A stretch of 41,991 nucleotides of DNA, from contig CAMHKQ010000020.1 in the NCBI GenBank assembly GCA_946185745.1, positions 1-41,991 on the forward strand, written 5' to 3'. The notes under the pieces were generated by a model. That model was not told where the DNA came from. It saw nothing but the letters and a program-made list of their open reading frames with translations, and made no database searches. Positions 1 through 7,676 of the stretch are shown piece by piece (positions within the stretch are counted from its first letter, which is position 1; each line of letters opens with the position of its first letter). Made by a program: the position numbers and the translations under genes. The DNA is from an uncultured Bacteroidales bacterium. GTDB taxonomy: Bacteria; Bacteroidota; Bacteroidia; Bacteroidales; UBA932.

Positions 1-193
1 AGGCTTCGCGGGTGATGGGATCCATTTCGTCCTCGAAGATGCAGGCGAGACCCCAATACTCCGGGGCGTCGGAGGTCATCTTTATCTTTCCGGGAATGCG
101 GTCCGTGACGTGACGGACGAATTTGAGGAGCTTCGGATTGGGATTCTTGTCGCCCTTGTGCTTCGGGACGAACTTGGTTGACATTTCGGGCAT
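1..193 (-). CDS. Partial protein of unknown function, C-terminus outside window
   Basis: The reading frame is open from an ATG at 193 down to the window edge and gives 64 residues beginning MPEMSTKFVP. An internal ATG at 184 is an alternative start. The visible part is polar and basic, has no signal peptide, and contains the segment TSDAPEYWGLACIFEDEMDP. I do not recognise the family. The start lies six bases after the hypB stop codon, so the two genes are almost certainly co-transcribed, and this gene may act in the same metallo-enzyme pathway. It does not look like HypA, the usual HypB partner, because the N-terminus lacks the conserved MHE start of that family. Confidence 0.6.
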   Translation of the reverse strand, partial: MPEMSTKFVPKHKGDKNPNPKLLKFVRHVTDRIPGKIKMTSDAPEYWGLACIFEDEMDPITREA

Positions 194-199
194 AGTGCT

Positions 200-868
200 C
201 TATTTATTTGATTTCTGTTGTTTCACTTTTTCCAGTAGCCAGGCCGCGAAGCGGTCAAGGCCTTCCCCCGTCTTTGCGCAGACTGGGATGATTTCCGCCT
301 TCGGATTGCGCATGTGTACGTACTCCTCGCATTTGGCCATGTCGAAGTCGAAGTAGGGGAGCACGTCGATTTTATTTACCAGCACGAGGTCGCAGACGCT
401 GAACATGAGGGGATATTTTAGCGGCTTGTCGTGGCCTTCGGGGACTGAAAGGATCATTGCGTTGGCGGATGCGCCGGTGTCGAATTCGGCCGGGCAGACA
501 AGGTTGCCGACATTCTCGAGGATGACGAGGTCGGCCCCCTCCATGTCGAGGTTGTCGATGCCCTGGCGGGTCATTTCGGCGTCGAGATGGCACATGCCGC
601 CCGTGTGGAGCTGGATGCTCTGGATTCCGGTGGCCTCCTTTATCTTGACGGCGTCCACGTCGCCGTCGATATCGGCCTCCATGACAGCCACGTTGATCTT
701 ATCTTTCAGCAGGTTGATGGTGCCGATGAGGGTGGTGGTCTTGCCGCTGCCGGGCGAGGACATCAGGTTGAGGAGGAAAACCCCTTTCTGCCTGAGTTCG
801 GCGCGCAATTTAGCAGCGTCCATGTCGTTGTCGGCAAAGACACTTTTCTTGATTTCGATGACTTTCAT
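200..868 (-). CDS. hypB: Hydrogenase/urease nickel-insertion GTPase HypB
   Basis: HypB is a cytoplasmic GTPase that, with HypA, delivers nickel to [NiFe]-hydrogenase. The 222-residue product has the Walker A motif SSPGSGKTTT (about residues 37-46), a conserved GGMCHLDA segment with Cys-His metal ligands, the NVGNLVCPAEFD switch/metal segment and the guanine-specificity motif NKID. The frame stays open upstream to 1192, but that part overlaps the aldo/keto reductase gene, and homology begins at MKVIEIKK, so the ATG at 868 is chosen. There is no histidine-rich nickel-storage stretch at the N-terminus. A good promoter lies just upstream (901-931). No hydrogenase structural gene is visible in the window. 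Confidence 0.92.
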   Translation of the reverse strand: MKVIEIKKSVFADNDMDAAKLRAELRQKGVFLLNLMSSPGSGKTTTLIGTINLLKDKINVAVMEADIDGDVDAVKIKEATGIQSIQLHTGGMCHLDAEMTRQGIDNLDMEGADLVILENVGNLVCPAEFDTGASANAMILSVPEGHDKPLKYPLMFSVCDLVLVNKIDVLPYFDFDMAKCEEYVHMRNPKAEIIPVCAKTGEGLDRFAAWLLEKVKQQKSNK

Positions 869-900
869 GGTCCGGTTCAGTGCGCTTGTGGTAAATCGGC

Positions 901-931
901 CCAATATACGAAGATTTTCGCGACTTTCAAA
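901..931 (-). promoter_or_regulatory. Bacteroidota-type promoter of hypB
   Basis: On the minus strand TTTG (931-928) is followed after 19 bases by TATATTGG (908-901). The Bacteroidota consensus is TTTG, 19-21 bases, TAnnTTTG, so only one base of the -7 box deviates. The predicted transcript start lies about 30 bases before the hypB ATG. Confidence 0.6.
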
Positions 932-948
932 ACCGGAAAGCTCTGCCG

Positions 949-2076
949 TCATTCCAGGGTGCGGGCTACCTCTTCGAGAAGCGAAATTATGGGCAGATGC
1001 TGGGGACAGGCCTCCTCGCACTGGCCGCACTGCACGCATTCGGAAGCCTGCGGGCCGCCTGGACGCCATGTGTAGTCGTTCCTTGCCAGCTTCAGGTCCC
1101 CGTACATCTTGTATACGTTCATCACCGAGAAGATTTCGGGGATGTGTATGCCCATCGGGCAGCCGGGGGTGCAGTAGTGGCAGGCCGTGCATTTGATGTG
1201 GTCCACTGAAAGCAGGGCGGTGCGGGCCTTTTCGATTACGGCGGATTCGGCTTCGGAGAGGGGTTTGAAGTCCTTCATGAAGGACAGGTTGTCCCTCATC
1301 TGCGCCGGCGAGGACATTCCGCTCAAGACCATCATGACCTGGGGGAGGGAGGCTGCGAAACGGATGGCCCAGGAAGCGCAGGAGGCGTCGGGGGCGACTT
1401 CTTTGAGGACTTCCTGCACCGGAACGGGAGGTGCTGCGAGGGTGCCGCCCTTGACAGGTTCCATGACCACCACGGGCACATCGTGCCTGGCGGCGACCTC
1501 GTAATTGGCCCGGCTGAGGATGTTGGTGTCTTCCCAGTCGGCGTAGTTTATCTGGAGCTGGATGAATTCGGCGTCGGGATGCTCGGTGAGAAGGCGGTCG
1601 AGCAGCTCGGGGCCGTCGTGGAACGAGAAGCCCCAGTGGCGGATGAGCCCCTGCTCCTTCAGGCCCTTCACATAGTCCCAGAGCCCGTAGGAATCGTACA
1701 GCTGCACGTTGCTGTTTTCCAGGGAATGCAGGAGGTAGAAGTCGAAATATCCGGCGCCCGTCCTTTCCAGGCTCTGCCGGAACTCCGACTTGGCCGCGGC
1801 CTCGTCTTTCGCGGCCCAGGAGGCCGCGTTCAGCTTGGTGGCGAGGTAGTAGCTATCCCTGGGATGCCTTTCCACCAGGGCCTCCCTGATCGCAGCTTCG
1901 GAACCGTCGTAGATGAATGCCGTGTCGAAGTATTTCCCGCCTGCGGCAAGGAATTCGTCCACCATGGTCTTGGTCTGTTCAATGTCAATCGGGCCGGTGG
2001 AATTTCCCCCGTTGGTCCTCGGGAGCCTCATCAGGCCGAATCCGAGCTTGATGCAGTCATGGACAAGTGTTTTCAT
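949..2076 (-). CDS. Aldo/keto reductase with C-terminal 4Fe-4S ferredoxin-like domain
   Basis: The 375-residue protein has an N-terminal aldo/keto reductase TIM barrel (GFGLMRLPRTN, then YFDTAFIYDGSE with the catalytic Asp/Tyr region). Its C-terminal domain carries two iron-sulfur cysteine sets: CTACHYCTPGCPMGI near residue 300 and CVQCGQCEEACPQ near residue 347. This architecture is common in anaerobes, where the physiological substrate is usually unknown. It is a cytoplasmic oxidoreductase with no signal peptide. The ATG at 2076 is used, and a -7 promoter element ends only five bases upstream. Transcription diverges from the aromatic amino-acid operon. Confidence 0.9.
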   Translation of the reverse strand: MKTLVHDCIKLGFGLMRLPRTNGGNSTGPIDIEQTKTMVDEFLAAGGKYFDTAFIYDGSEAAIREALVERHPRDSYYLATKLNAASWAAKDEAAAKSEFRQSLERTGAGYFDFYLLHSLENSNVQLYDSYGLWDYVKGLKEQGLIRHWGFSFHDGPELLDRLLTEHPDAEFIQLQINYADWEDTNILSRANYEVAARHDVPVVVMEPVKGGTLAAPPVPVQEVLKEVAPDASCASWAIRFAASLPQVMMVLSGMSSPAQMRDNLSFMKDFKPLSEAESAVIEKARTALLSVDHIKCTACHYCTPGCPMGIHIPEIFSVMNVYKMYGDLKLARNDYTWRPGGPQASECVQCGQCEEACPQHLPIISLLEEVARTLE

Positions 2077-2081
2077 GATTC

Positions 2082-2089
2082 CAAAGATA
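2082..2089 (-). promoter_or_regulatory. -7 element TATCTTTG of the aldo/keto reductase gene
   Basis: TATCTTTG on the minus strand matches TAnnTTTG exactly and ends five bases before the ATG at 2076, so the transcript would be almost leaderless. I see no TTTG at the usual upstream distance. Confidence 0.5.
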
Positions 2090-2170
2090 TGAAAAAAGGC
2101 AAAAAAAACCGCGTTTCCACGAACAATTAAAATTTTTTAATAAATTTACGATTCTTTTACTGATCGAGAC

Positions 2171-3370
2171 ATGATAGTCGAACCCGCTCAAAGGACACTG
2201 GGTGTCCGCGAATACTACTTCTCCCGGAAAAATCCGGAAATCGCCCGCCTGTCCGCAGAAAGGACGGCCCGCGGCGAAGATCCCGTGATAAATCTCGGAA
2301 TCGGGGCTCCCGACCGTATGCCTCCGGCTGCGGCGATAGAAAAGCTGCGTTCCTCCGCACTCCTCCACGATAGCCATAAATATCAAAATTACAGGGGTTT
2401 GCCTGAACTTCGCGAAGCATTTGCCTCATGGTATGCCCGCTATTACGGCGTCACTCTCGACCCGGCGCGCGACATCCAGCCGCTGGCCGGATCGAAGGAG
2501 GGCATCATGCTCATCTCCATGGCCTTCGTGAACCCCGGCGACAAGGTGCTGGTGCCGGATCCCGGTTATCCCACCTACACTTCGGCATCAATGATGGCGG
2601 GAGCCGAAATGGTGAACTACCCGCTGCTGCCGGAAAACGGCTGGTACCCCGACTTCGACGCCCTTGAAAAGCAGGACCTGAAGGGTGTCAAGATCATGTG
2701 GCTCAATTACCCCAACATGCCCACGGGCGCTCCCGCCACAATGGAGGTTTACGAGCGTGCGGTGGTCTTTGGCCGCAAGCATAACATTCTGATAATCAAC
2801 GATAATCCCTATAGTTTCGTGCTTACCGAAAAGCCGCTTTCCATATTTGCGGCCGCCGGTTCCAGGGAGTGCTGCCTGGAGCTCAATTCGCTCAGCAAGG
2901 CCCACAACATGTCGGGCTGGCGTATCGGAATGGTGTGCGGCGGCAGCGAATATATCGCCCAGGTGCTCAAGGTCAAGAGCCAGATGGATTCCGGAATGTT
3001 CCGCAGCGTCCAGCTTGCTGCTGTCGAGGCCCTCTCGCAGGGTCCCGAATGGTTCGATGAGCTCAACCGGGAGTACCGTCTCCGCCGAGAGAGGGTGTTC
3101 GCCCTCTTCGACGTGCTGGGGGCGGAATACAGGCGCAATTCCGCAGGCCTCTTCGTGTGGGGCCGCATGAAGGCTGACAGCCGTTTCTGCTCGCCCGACG
3201 GGGGCAAGACAGTGGGAGAGCGCGTATCCGACCGCCTGCTCTATGAAGCGGGCGTGTTCCTGACCCCCGGAATAGTGTTCGGTAAAGGGGGGAGCGACTA
3301 CGTGCGCGCCTCGTTATGTGCAACTGCGGAGCTGATCGACAAGGCCCGCGAAAAAGTGGCTGCATTATGA
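2171..3370 (+). CDS. Fold-type I PLP aminotransferase of the aromatic amino-acid operon
   Basis: The 399-residue protein belongs to the class I/II aminotransferases. Visible marks are the substrate loop NLGIGAPD, the YQNYRGLPELREA segment, the PLP-phosphate region AGSKEGIM, the motif DPGYPTYTS, and the Schiff-base lysine in SLSKAHNMSGWR (Lys243). Related Bacteroidota proteins are often annotated as LL-diaminopimelate or aspartate aminotransferases. Immediate linkage to prephenate dehydrogenase and DAHP synthase suggests it transaminates aromatic keto acids or prephenate. Its stop overlaps the start of the next gene by ATGA. No prephenate dehydratase gene lies upstream. Confidence 0.9.
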   Translation: MIVEPAQRTLGVREYYFSRKNPEIARLSAERTARGEDPVINLGIGAPDRMPPAAAIEKLRSSALLHDSHKYQNYRGLPELREAFASWYARYYGVTLDPARDIQPLAGSKEGIMLISMAFVNPGDKVLVPDPGYPTYTSASMMAGAEMVNYPLLPENGWYPDFDALEKQDLKGVKIMWLNYPNMPTGAPATMEVYERAVVFGRKHNILIINDNPYSFVLTEKPLSIFAAAGSRECCLELNSLSKAHNMSGWRIGMVCGGSEYIAQVLKVKSQMDSGMFRSVQLAAVEALSQGPEWFDELNREYRLRRERVFALFDVLGAEYRRNSAGLFVWGRMKADSRFCSPDGGKTVGERVSDRLLYEAGVFLTPGIVFGKGGSDYVRASLCATAELIDKAREKVAAL

Positions 3371-4221
3371 AAGTTGGAATAATCGGACTGGGCCTCATCG
3401 GAGGCTCGATGGCGATAGACCTCAAACGCAGGGGATTCGCCGATACCATACTGGGAGTCGAATCCGACCCGCTCCACGCCGCGGCGGCCGAAAAGATAGG
3501 CCTGGCGGACGAAGTAGTGGGCTTCGACGAGTGCGTTTCACAGAGCGACATAGTGGTGCTGGCGGTGCCCACCGACGCCGCCGTAACCATGCTTGGGAAA
3601 GTTCTCGACAGTTTCGAAAAAGCGGGTGCGCGCGACAGGATTGTGATCGACACCTGTTCCGTCAAGGCCGCCCTGGCCCAGGCGGTGCGGTATCATCCGA
3701 TGCGCAAATGCTACGTGGCCACCCACCCGATGGCGGGTACCGAGTATTCGGGCCCGTGGGCGGCGATGCCCGGCCTCTTCGACGGCCGCGCATGCATAAT
3801 AGCCGACGCCGAGGAATCTTCGGAAAAGGCCGTCAGGACAGTCGAGAAGCTCTACAACACCCTGAACATGCGCCTGATCCGGATGAATTCCGACAGCCAT
3901 GACGTGCACACGGCCTACGTGTCCCACATCTCCCATGTCTCGTCCTTCGCCCTCGCGCTTACCGTGCTGGACAAGGAGCGCGACGAAAAGCACATCTTCG
4001 ACCTCGCTTCCGGCGGTTTTTCGTCCACGGTGCGCCTTGCGAAGAGCAATCCGGACATGTGGGTTCCCATCCTCACCCGGAACGGCGACAACGTGCTCAG
4101 GGTAATAGACACATACATCGAGAAGATGCAGGAGTTCCGCGACGCGATCGCCGGCTGCGACTCCGACAAGATACGGAGCCTTATAGAAGAGGCCAACAGA
4201 ATCAAGAAGATAATACGCTGA
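3367..4221 (+). CDS. tyrA: Prephenate dehydrogenase
   Basis: The enzyme oxidatively decarboxylates prephenate to 4-hydroxyphenylpyruvate on the way to tyrosine. The 284-residue product opens with a dinucleotide-binding motif (VGIIGLGLIGGS, residues 3-14). It also has the family segments IDTCSVKAAL, THPMAGTEYSGP and HISHVSSFALA. The ATG at 3367 overlaps the upstream stop codon by four bases. An upstream in-frame start at 3316 would add 17 residues inside the aminotransferase gene and is rejected. There is no ACT domain, and the length fits the short bacterial form. The next start codon follows one base after the stop. Confidence 0.93.
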   Translation: MKVGIIGLGLIGGSMAIDLKRRGFADTILGVESDPLHAAAAEKIGLADEVVGFDECVSQSDIVVLAVPTDAAVTMLGKVLDSFEKAGARDRIVIDTCSVKAALAQAVRYHPMRKCYVATHPMAGTEYSGPWAAMPGLFDGRACIIADAEESSEKAVRTVEKLYNTLNMRLIRMNSDSHDVHTAYVSHISHVSSFALALTVLDKERDEKHIFDLASGGFSSTVRLAKSNPDMWVPILTRNGDNVLRVIDTYIEKMQEFRDAIAGCDSDKIRSLIEEANRIKKIIR

Positions 4222-4222
4222 T

Positions 4223-5314
4223 ATGGCAACGAAACTCGACCTGGTCCCCGTAGGAGAATGGGGATTCTTCACGCTCCCGCGTCCTATGGTGATAGCGGGC
4301 CCGTGCAGCGCTGAAACCGAAGAGCAGGTAATGAAAACCGCCGCCGGCCTCGCGGCCGAAGGCATCCATATGCTTAGGGCCGGAATCTGGAAGCCCCGCA
4401 CCCACCCCGGCTGTTTCGAGGGCATAGGTCCCGAAGGGCTGAAATGGCTCCGCCGCGTGAAGGAGGAGCTGGGCATGTTCGTGTGTACGGAGGTGGCCGG
4501 CGAAAAGCATGTGGCCGAGTGCCTCAAGGCGGGCGTGGACATGGTCTGGCTGGGCGCGCGCACCACGGTGAATCCTTTCCTCGTGCAGGAGATTGCCGAT
4601 GCGCTCCGCGGCACCGACATTCCCGTGCTCGTGAAGAACCCGGTCAATCCCGACATCGACCTGTGGATAGGCGCGCTGGAGCGCCTGAACCGCGCGGGAA
4701 TCCGCCGTCTGGGCGTCGTCCACCGCGGTTTCACCACTTACGAAAAGATCCAGTACCGCAACACTCCGGGCTGGCAGGTGGCGGTGGAACTTCGCACTCG
4801 CATCCCCGATCTGCCCTTCTTTGTGGATCCGAGCCACATGGGGGGCAAACGCGAATTCGTGGCCGAAATCTCGCAGCGCGCGCTCGACCTCGGCTTCGAG
4901 GGCCTAATGGTCGAGAGCCACTGTAATCCCGACTGCGCCTTGAGCGATGCTGCCCAACAGCTGACGCCCTCTGCGCTGGGAAAGATGCTGTCTTCGCTCA
5001 ACGTACGCGACAAGGACAGCGACGACCTCTCCTACCGCGAAGGAATAGGCGCCCTGCGCTCCCGAATAGACCTTCTGGACGAGGAACTGATCTCATTGCT
5101 GAAGTCCAGGATGGATATCAGCGCCGGGATAGGCCGCTACAAGAAAGAGCATAACATCTCCATCATCCAGGCCGCCAGGTGGGATTCCCTGATGGCGGAC
5201 ATGATAGAGAAGGGCGGAGAAAAAGGCCTGTCGGAAAAGTTCCTGCGCGAGCTGTTCGGCGCCATCCACGAGGAGTCGGTGGACGTGCAGAACAGAATAA
5301 TGGAGGCTGACTAG
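4223..5314 (+). CDS. Bifunctional DAHP synthase - chorismate mutase
   Basis: The 363-residue protein fuses a type I 3-deoxy-7-phosphoheptulonate synthase (about residues 1-260) to a C-terminal AroQ-type chorismate mutase (about 275-360). The synthase part shows GPCSAETEEQ, RAGIWKPRTHPGCFEGIG, VWLGARTT, VKNPVNPD, VHRGFTTYEK and DPSHMGGKREF. The mutase part shows the helical RSRIDLLDEELISLLKSRM segment. The fusion supplies the first committed shikimate step and the chorismate branch to prephenate, and in this family the mutase domain commonly mediates feedback control. It is last in the operon, ending three bases before the convergent stop of the next gene. Confidence 0.93.
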   Translation: MATKLDLVPVGEWGFFTLPRPMVIAGPCSAETEEQVMKTAAGLAAEGIHMLRAGIWKPRTHPGCFEGIGPEGLKWLRRVKEELGMFVCTEVAGEKHVAECLKAGVDMVWLGARTTVNPFLVQEIADALRGTDIPVLVKNPVNPDIDLWIGALERLNRAGIRRLGVVHRGFTTYEKIQYRNTPGWQVAVELRTRIPDLPFFVDPSHMGGKREFVAEISQRALDLGFEGLMVESHCNPDCALSDAAQQLTPSALGKMLSSLNVRDKDSDDLSYREGIGALRSRIDLLDEELISLLKSRMDISAGIGRYKKEHNISIIQAARWDSLMADMIEKGGEKGLSEKFLRELFGAIHEESVDVQNRIMEAD

Positions 5315-5317
5315 CTG

Positions 5318-6046
5318 TTATTCGACGGGGGAGCAGGGGATTGTGACCGTTCCGTCGGCGTCCGCTGCCAGCCAGAAAGGAGCCGCTTCGGTATCGAAGA
5401 AGCGGCGGATATCTGAAGTGAAACAATATTCCCAGCCCGGGACGGAAGGCACTTCGCGCGAGCCGAAGCAGATGGCGATGTGCCTGCCGGGCGCGTCTGC
5501 AAGGGCTTTCAGCGCCGCGGAGCAGCTGCGGCAAGAAGGGTTGAGCACGAGCACGGTGAGTTCTTCACCCCCCGGAAGCTCCACTGTCTCGCCGCCGGGG
5601 CGCGTGAGGTCCTTCGGAAGAGAGATAGGCTGCCCCTTCAGGTTCAGGGAGTTGTATCGCCTGAGCGAGCGAACGCGCTCGAGCCCGTCGGTCAGGATGC
5701 CGTCGTCTTCGATGCGGGAGGCTATGTGCTCGAAAAGGGCGGCGTTGCGATACGGCGAAAGGATGTTGTAGAAGGCCCCTTCGCACCACTCTTCATAGAC
5801 ATAATACGCCACCTCGTCGGCGGCCAGCCTGTCGAACAGGACGTCGATGGCTTTCTCCGCCTCTTCGGACGGGGCTCTCAAGGTAAGCTCCGCGAATTCG
5901 GTGAAATGCTCTCTGGCCCCGTCGAAATCCGACTTAACGGCGGAAATGTCCGCATTGTTCCAGAAACTGCTTATGCCGCTTTTGGGAGAGCAGGCGGAAA
6001 GCAGTATCGACAGGGCTGCAAGTACTGATGTGACAATTGGTTTCAT
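5318..6046 (-). CDS. Thioredoxin-like lipoprotein (DUF5106-like)
   Basis: The 242-residue product starts MKPIVTSVLAAL and has a lipoprotein signal with lipobox LLSAC, so it is probably envelope-anchored. The N-terminal half is helical and acidic and resembles DUF5106, a Bacteroidota domain often placed before thioredoxin folds. The C-terminal half has NPSCRSCSAAL, a CxxC motif in the usual place of a thioredoxin-like active site. A role in envelope thiol-disulfide exchange is inferred. The TTG at 6061 is possible, but the ATG at 6046 gives the classical signal peptide and fits the promoter. The family assignment is tentative. Confidence 0.75.
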   Translation of the reverse strand: MKPIVTSVLAALSILLSACSPKSGISSFWNNADISAVKSDFDGAREHFTEFAELTLRAPSEEAEKAIDVLFDRLAADEVAYYVYEEWCEGAFYNILSPYRNAALFEHIASRIEDDGILTDGLERVRSLRRYNSLNLKGQPISLPKDLTRPGGETVELPGGEELTVLVLNPSCRSCSAALKALADAPGRHIAICFGSREVPSVPGWEYCFTSDIRRFFDTEAAPFWLAADADGTVTIPCSPVE

Positions 6047-6062
6047 CTCGAATATCGACAAA

Positions 6063-6094
6063 CAAAAATAACTGATTCCGGCGTATTATCCAAA
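6063..6094 (-). promoter_or_regulatory. Bacteroidota-type promoter of the DUF5106-like gene
   Basis: On the minus strand TTTG (6094-6091), 20 bases, then TATTTTTG (6070-6063), a full consensus match. The predicted start lies about 13 bases before the ATG at 6046. Confidence 0.7.
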
Positions 6095-6164
6095 AACGAA
6101 AGCATCCGAAATATATAATGGCTCTATATTATTTCGAAATGACTATCCAAAGCGAATTATTTTC

Positions 6165-6172
6165 TATATTTA
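6165..6172 (+). promoter_or_regulatory. Probable -7 element before the tyrosine phosphatase gene
   Basis: TATATTTA differs from TAnnTTTG by one base and ends seven bases before the ATG at 6180, again implying a very short leader. Confidence 0.4.
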
Positions 6173-6179
6173 CGGTATC

Positions 6180-7607
6180 ATGAAAACGCGTTTATTTTAC
6201 CTTACACTCCTGCTTCCCTTCTTCTTCGGTTGTGAAGACAAGCCGGTGGTTCCGGTGGCTGAAAATGCCTACATCACCGCTGCCGACGTAACCGTCGAAG
6301 AGGGCAAGACCGTGCAGATCGGTGCCACCACCAATTCCCCTGCACCCATCACATATGTTTCGGCCGACGAAGCCATAGCCACGGTTTCTTCGGAAGGCGA
6401 GGTGACCGGCGTGAAGGCCGGTTACACCAGCGTAACCATGTCCGTCGCGGCCATTGAGGGCGTGTACACCGACGCCGAAAAGACGATCAACGTCACTGTG
6501 ACCGCCGTCGAGACGCCCCCGACACCCCCGGAGCCGACCGACGACGATCTCGATCCTGAAATCAAGAACGGGGACGTCGTGCTCGCCACCAATGCGGATG
6601 TGGACAAGTTCCTCAACGACGTACATTACAACACCCACGATTATTCCAAGACCGACCTGCTGACCTGGGCCGAGGCCAACGGCGTGAAGGTATGTCCCGG
6701 CAATTCCGACAGGCCTTCGAACTACACCCTCAGGTGGGCCAAAGACCCGTCGGCCACCAATGTGGTCGCCACCGTTTCGGAACCCGACCGCGACTGGACC
6801 TATACTCCCTCCACTCCCGAGGACAATTACGTGACCATTACGAACCTGCTTCCGAACACTCACTACACCTATAAGGTCGTTTCGGGCAGCAAGGTGCTCA
6901 CTGAAGGCGCGTTCGACACCTACGGCAAGGTGCATCAGGTGTTCTTCCGCACCCGCATCCGCAACAGCCGCGACCTCGGCGGCTGGACTACCACCGACGG
7001 CAAGACCGTGAAATACCGCAAGGTATACCGCGGCGGGCGTCTGGAATCTTCGTATCTGGCCAAATCCGGCAAGGCGGCAATCAGGACCGAAGGCATCAAG
7101 GCCCAGCTGGACCTGCGCGGCCACAGCGACGTGCTGTCGGAAAGCACCCTCAAGGGCATTGTGGACGACTATGAATTCTGCGCTCCCGTCATCGAGGAGG
7201 GATATGACCAGATGCTCCGCAACGACAAGGAGAAGACCCGTCAGTGCATGCAGTTCATCATGGACTGCGTCGACAAGGACAAGCCCGTGTATTTCCACTG
7301 CTCCCTTGGCCGCGACCGCACCGGCACGGTGGCAATGCTTACCCTGGGCATCCTGGGTGTTCCGGAAGGCGACATCTCGCAGGAATACGAACTCACCCAG
7401 TTCGCTCCCCACGGCTATGCAACTTCCGACGGCGAGAAGTCCAAGATGACCCGCATTGTCGACTACAAGAACGCAGCCAACGTTATCTGGGGATATGTAA
7501 ACGAAACCATAGGCGAGACCTTCCAGGACGGCGTGAACAAGTACCTGCTCGAGATCGGTATCACCCAGGCCGACATCGACAAGTTCAAGGCCAACATGCT
7601 TCAGTAG
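6180..7607 (+). CDS. Lipoprotein with BIG2, fibronectin-like and tyrosine phosphatase domains
   Basis: The 475-residue protein has a lipoprotein signal (MKTRLFYLTLLLPFFFGC). A BIG2 immunoglobulin-like domain follows (about 33-112, with TVEEGKTVQIGATTNS and GEVTGVKAGYTSVT). After a proline-rich linker and a fibronectin-like region (about 175-250) comes a Y_phosphatase3-type catalytic domain (about 255-475). The P-loop is HCSLGRDRTG with His373, Cys374 and Arg380, so the enzyme should be active. It probably sits on the cell surface or in the periplasm and removes phosphate from protein tyrosines or other esters. Its BIG2 domain closely resembles those of three lipoproteins on the opposite strand downstream. 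Confidence 0.85.
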   Translation: MKTRLFYLTLLLPFFFGCEDKPVVPVAENAYITAADVTVEEGKTVQIGATTNSPAPITYVSADEAIATVSSEGEVTGVKAGYTSVTMSVAAIEGVYTDAEKTINVTVTAVETPPTPPEPTDDDLDPEIKNGDVVLATNADVDKFLNDVHYNTHDYSKTDLLTWAEANGVKVCPGNSDRPSNYTLRWAKDPSATNVVATVSEPDRDWTYTPSTPEDNYVTITNLLPNTHYTYKVVSGSKVLTEGAFDTYGKVHQVFFRTRIRNSRDLGGWTTTDGKTVKYRKVYRGGRLESSYLAKSGKAAIRTEGIKAQLDLRGHSDVLSESTLKGIVDDYEFCAPVIEEGYDQMLRNDKEKTRQCMQFIMDCVDKDKPVYFHCSLGRDRTGTVAMLTLGILGVPEGDISQEYELTQFAPHGYATSDGEKSKMTRIVDYKNAANVIWGYVNETIGETFQDGVNKYLLEIGITQADIDKFKANMLQ

Positions 7608-7625
7608 CGTAACTGCCAGACACAA

Positions 7626-7662
7626 AAAGAGTCCGCATTTTTTACGTGCGGGCTCTTTTATT
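7626..7662. terminator. Bidirectional intrinsic terminator
   Basis: A 12-bp stem, AAAGAGTCCGCA (7626-7637) with TGCGGGCTCTTT (7647-7658), has one G-T pair and a T-rich loop. It is flanked by A on the left and T on the right. It sits between two convergent genes and can serve both. Confidence 0.8.
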
Positions 7663-7676
7663 TACAGTTCGTAAGT

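Noticed and set aside
869..1192. N-terminal extension of HypB by 108 residues
   Set aside because: The extension overlaps the aldo/keto reductase gene, has no HypB homology, and spans the likely hypB promoter.
6192..7625. A 477-residue open frame antisense to the phosphatase gene
   Set aside because: It is a GC-driven shadow. The Val/Gly/His-rich translation has no domain, while the sense strand has clear motifs.
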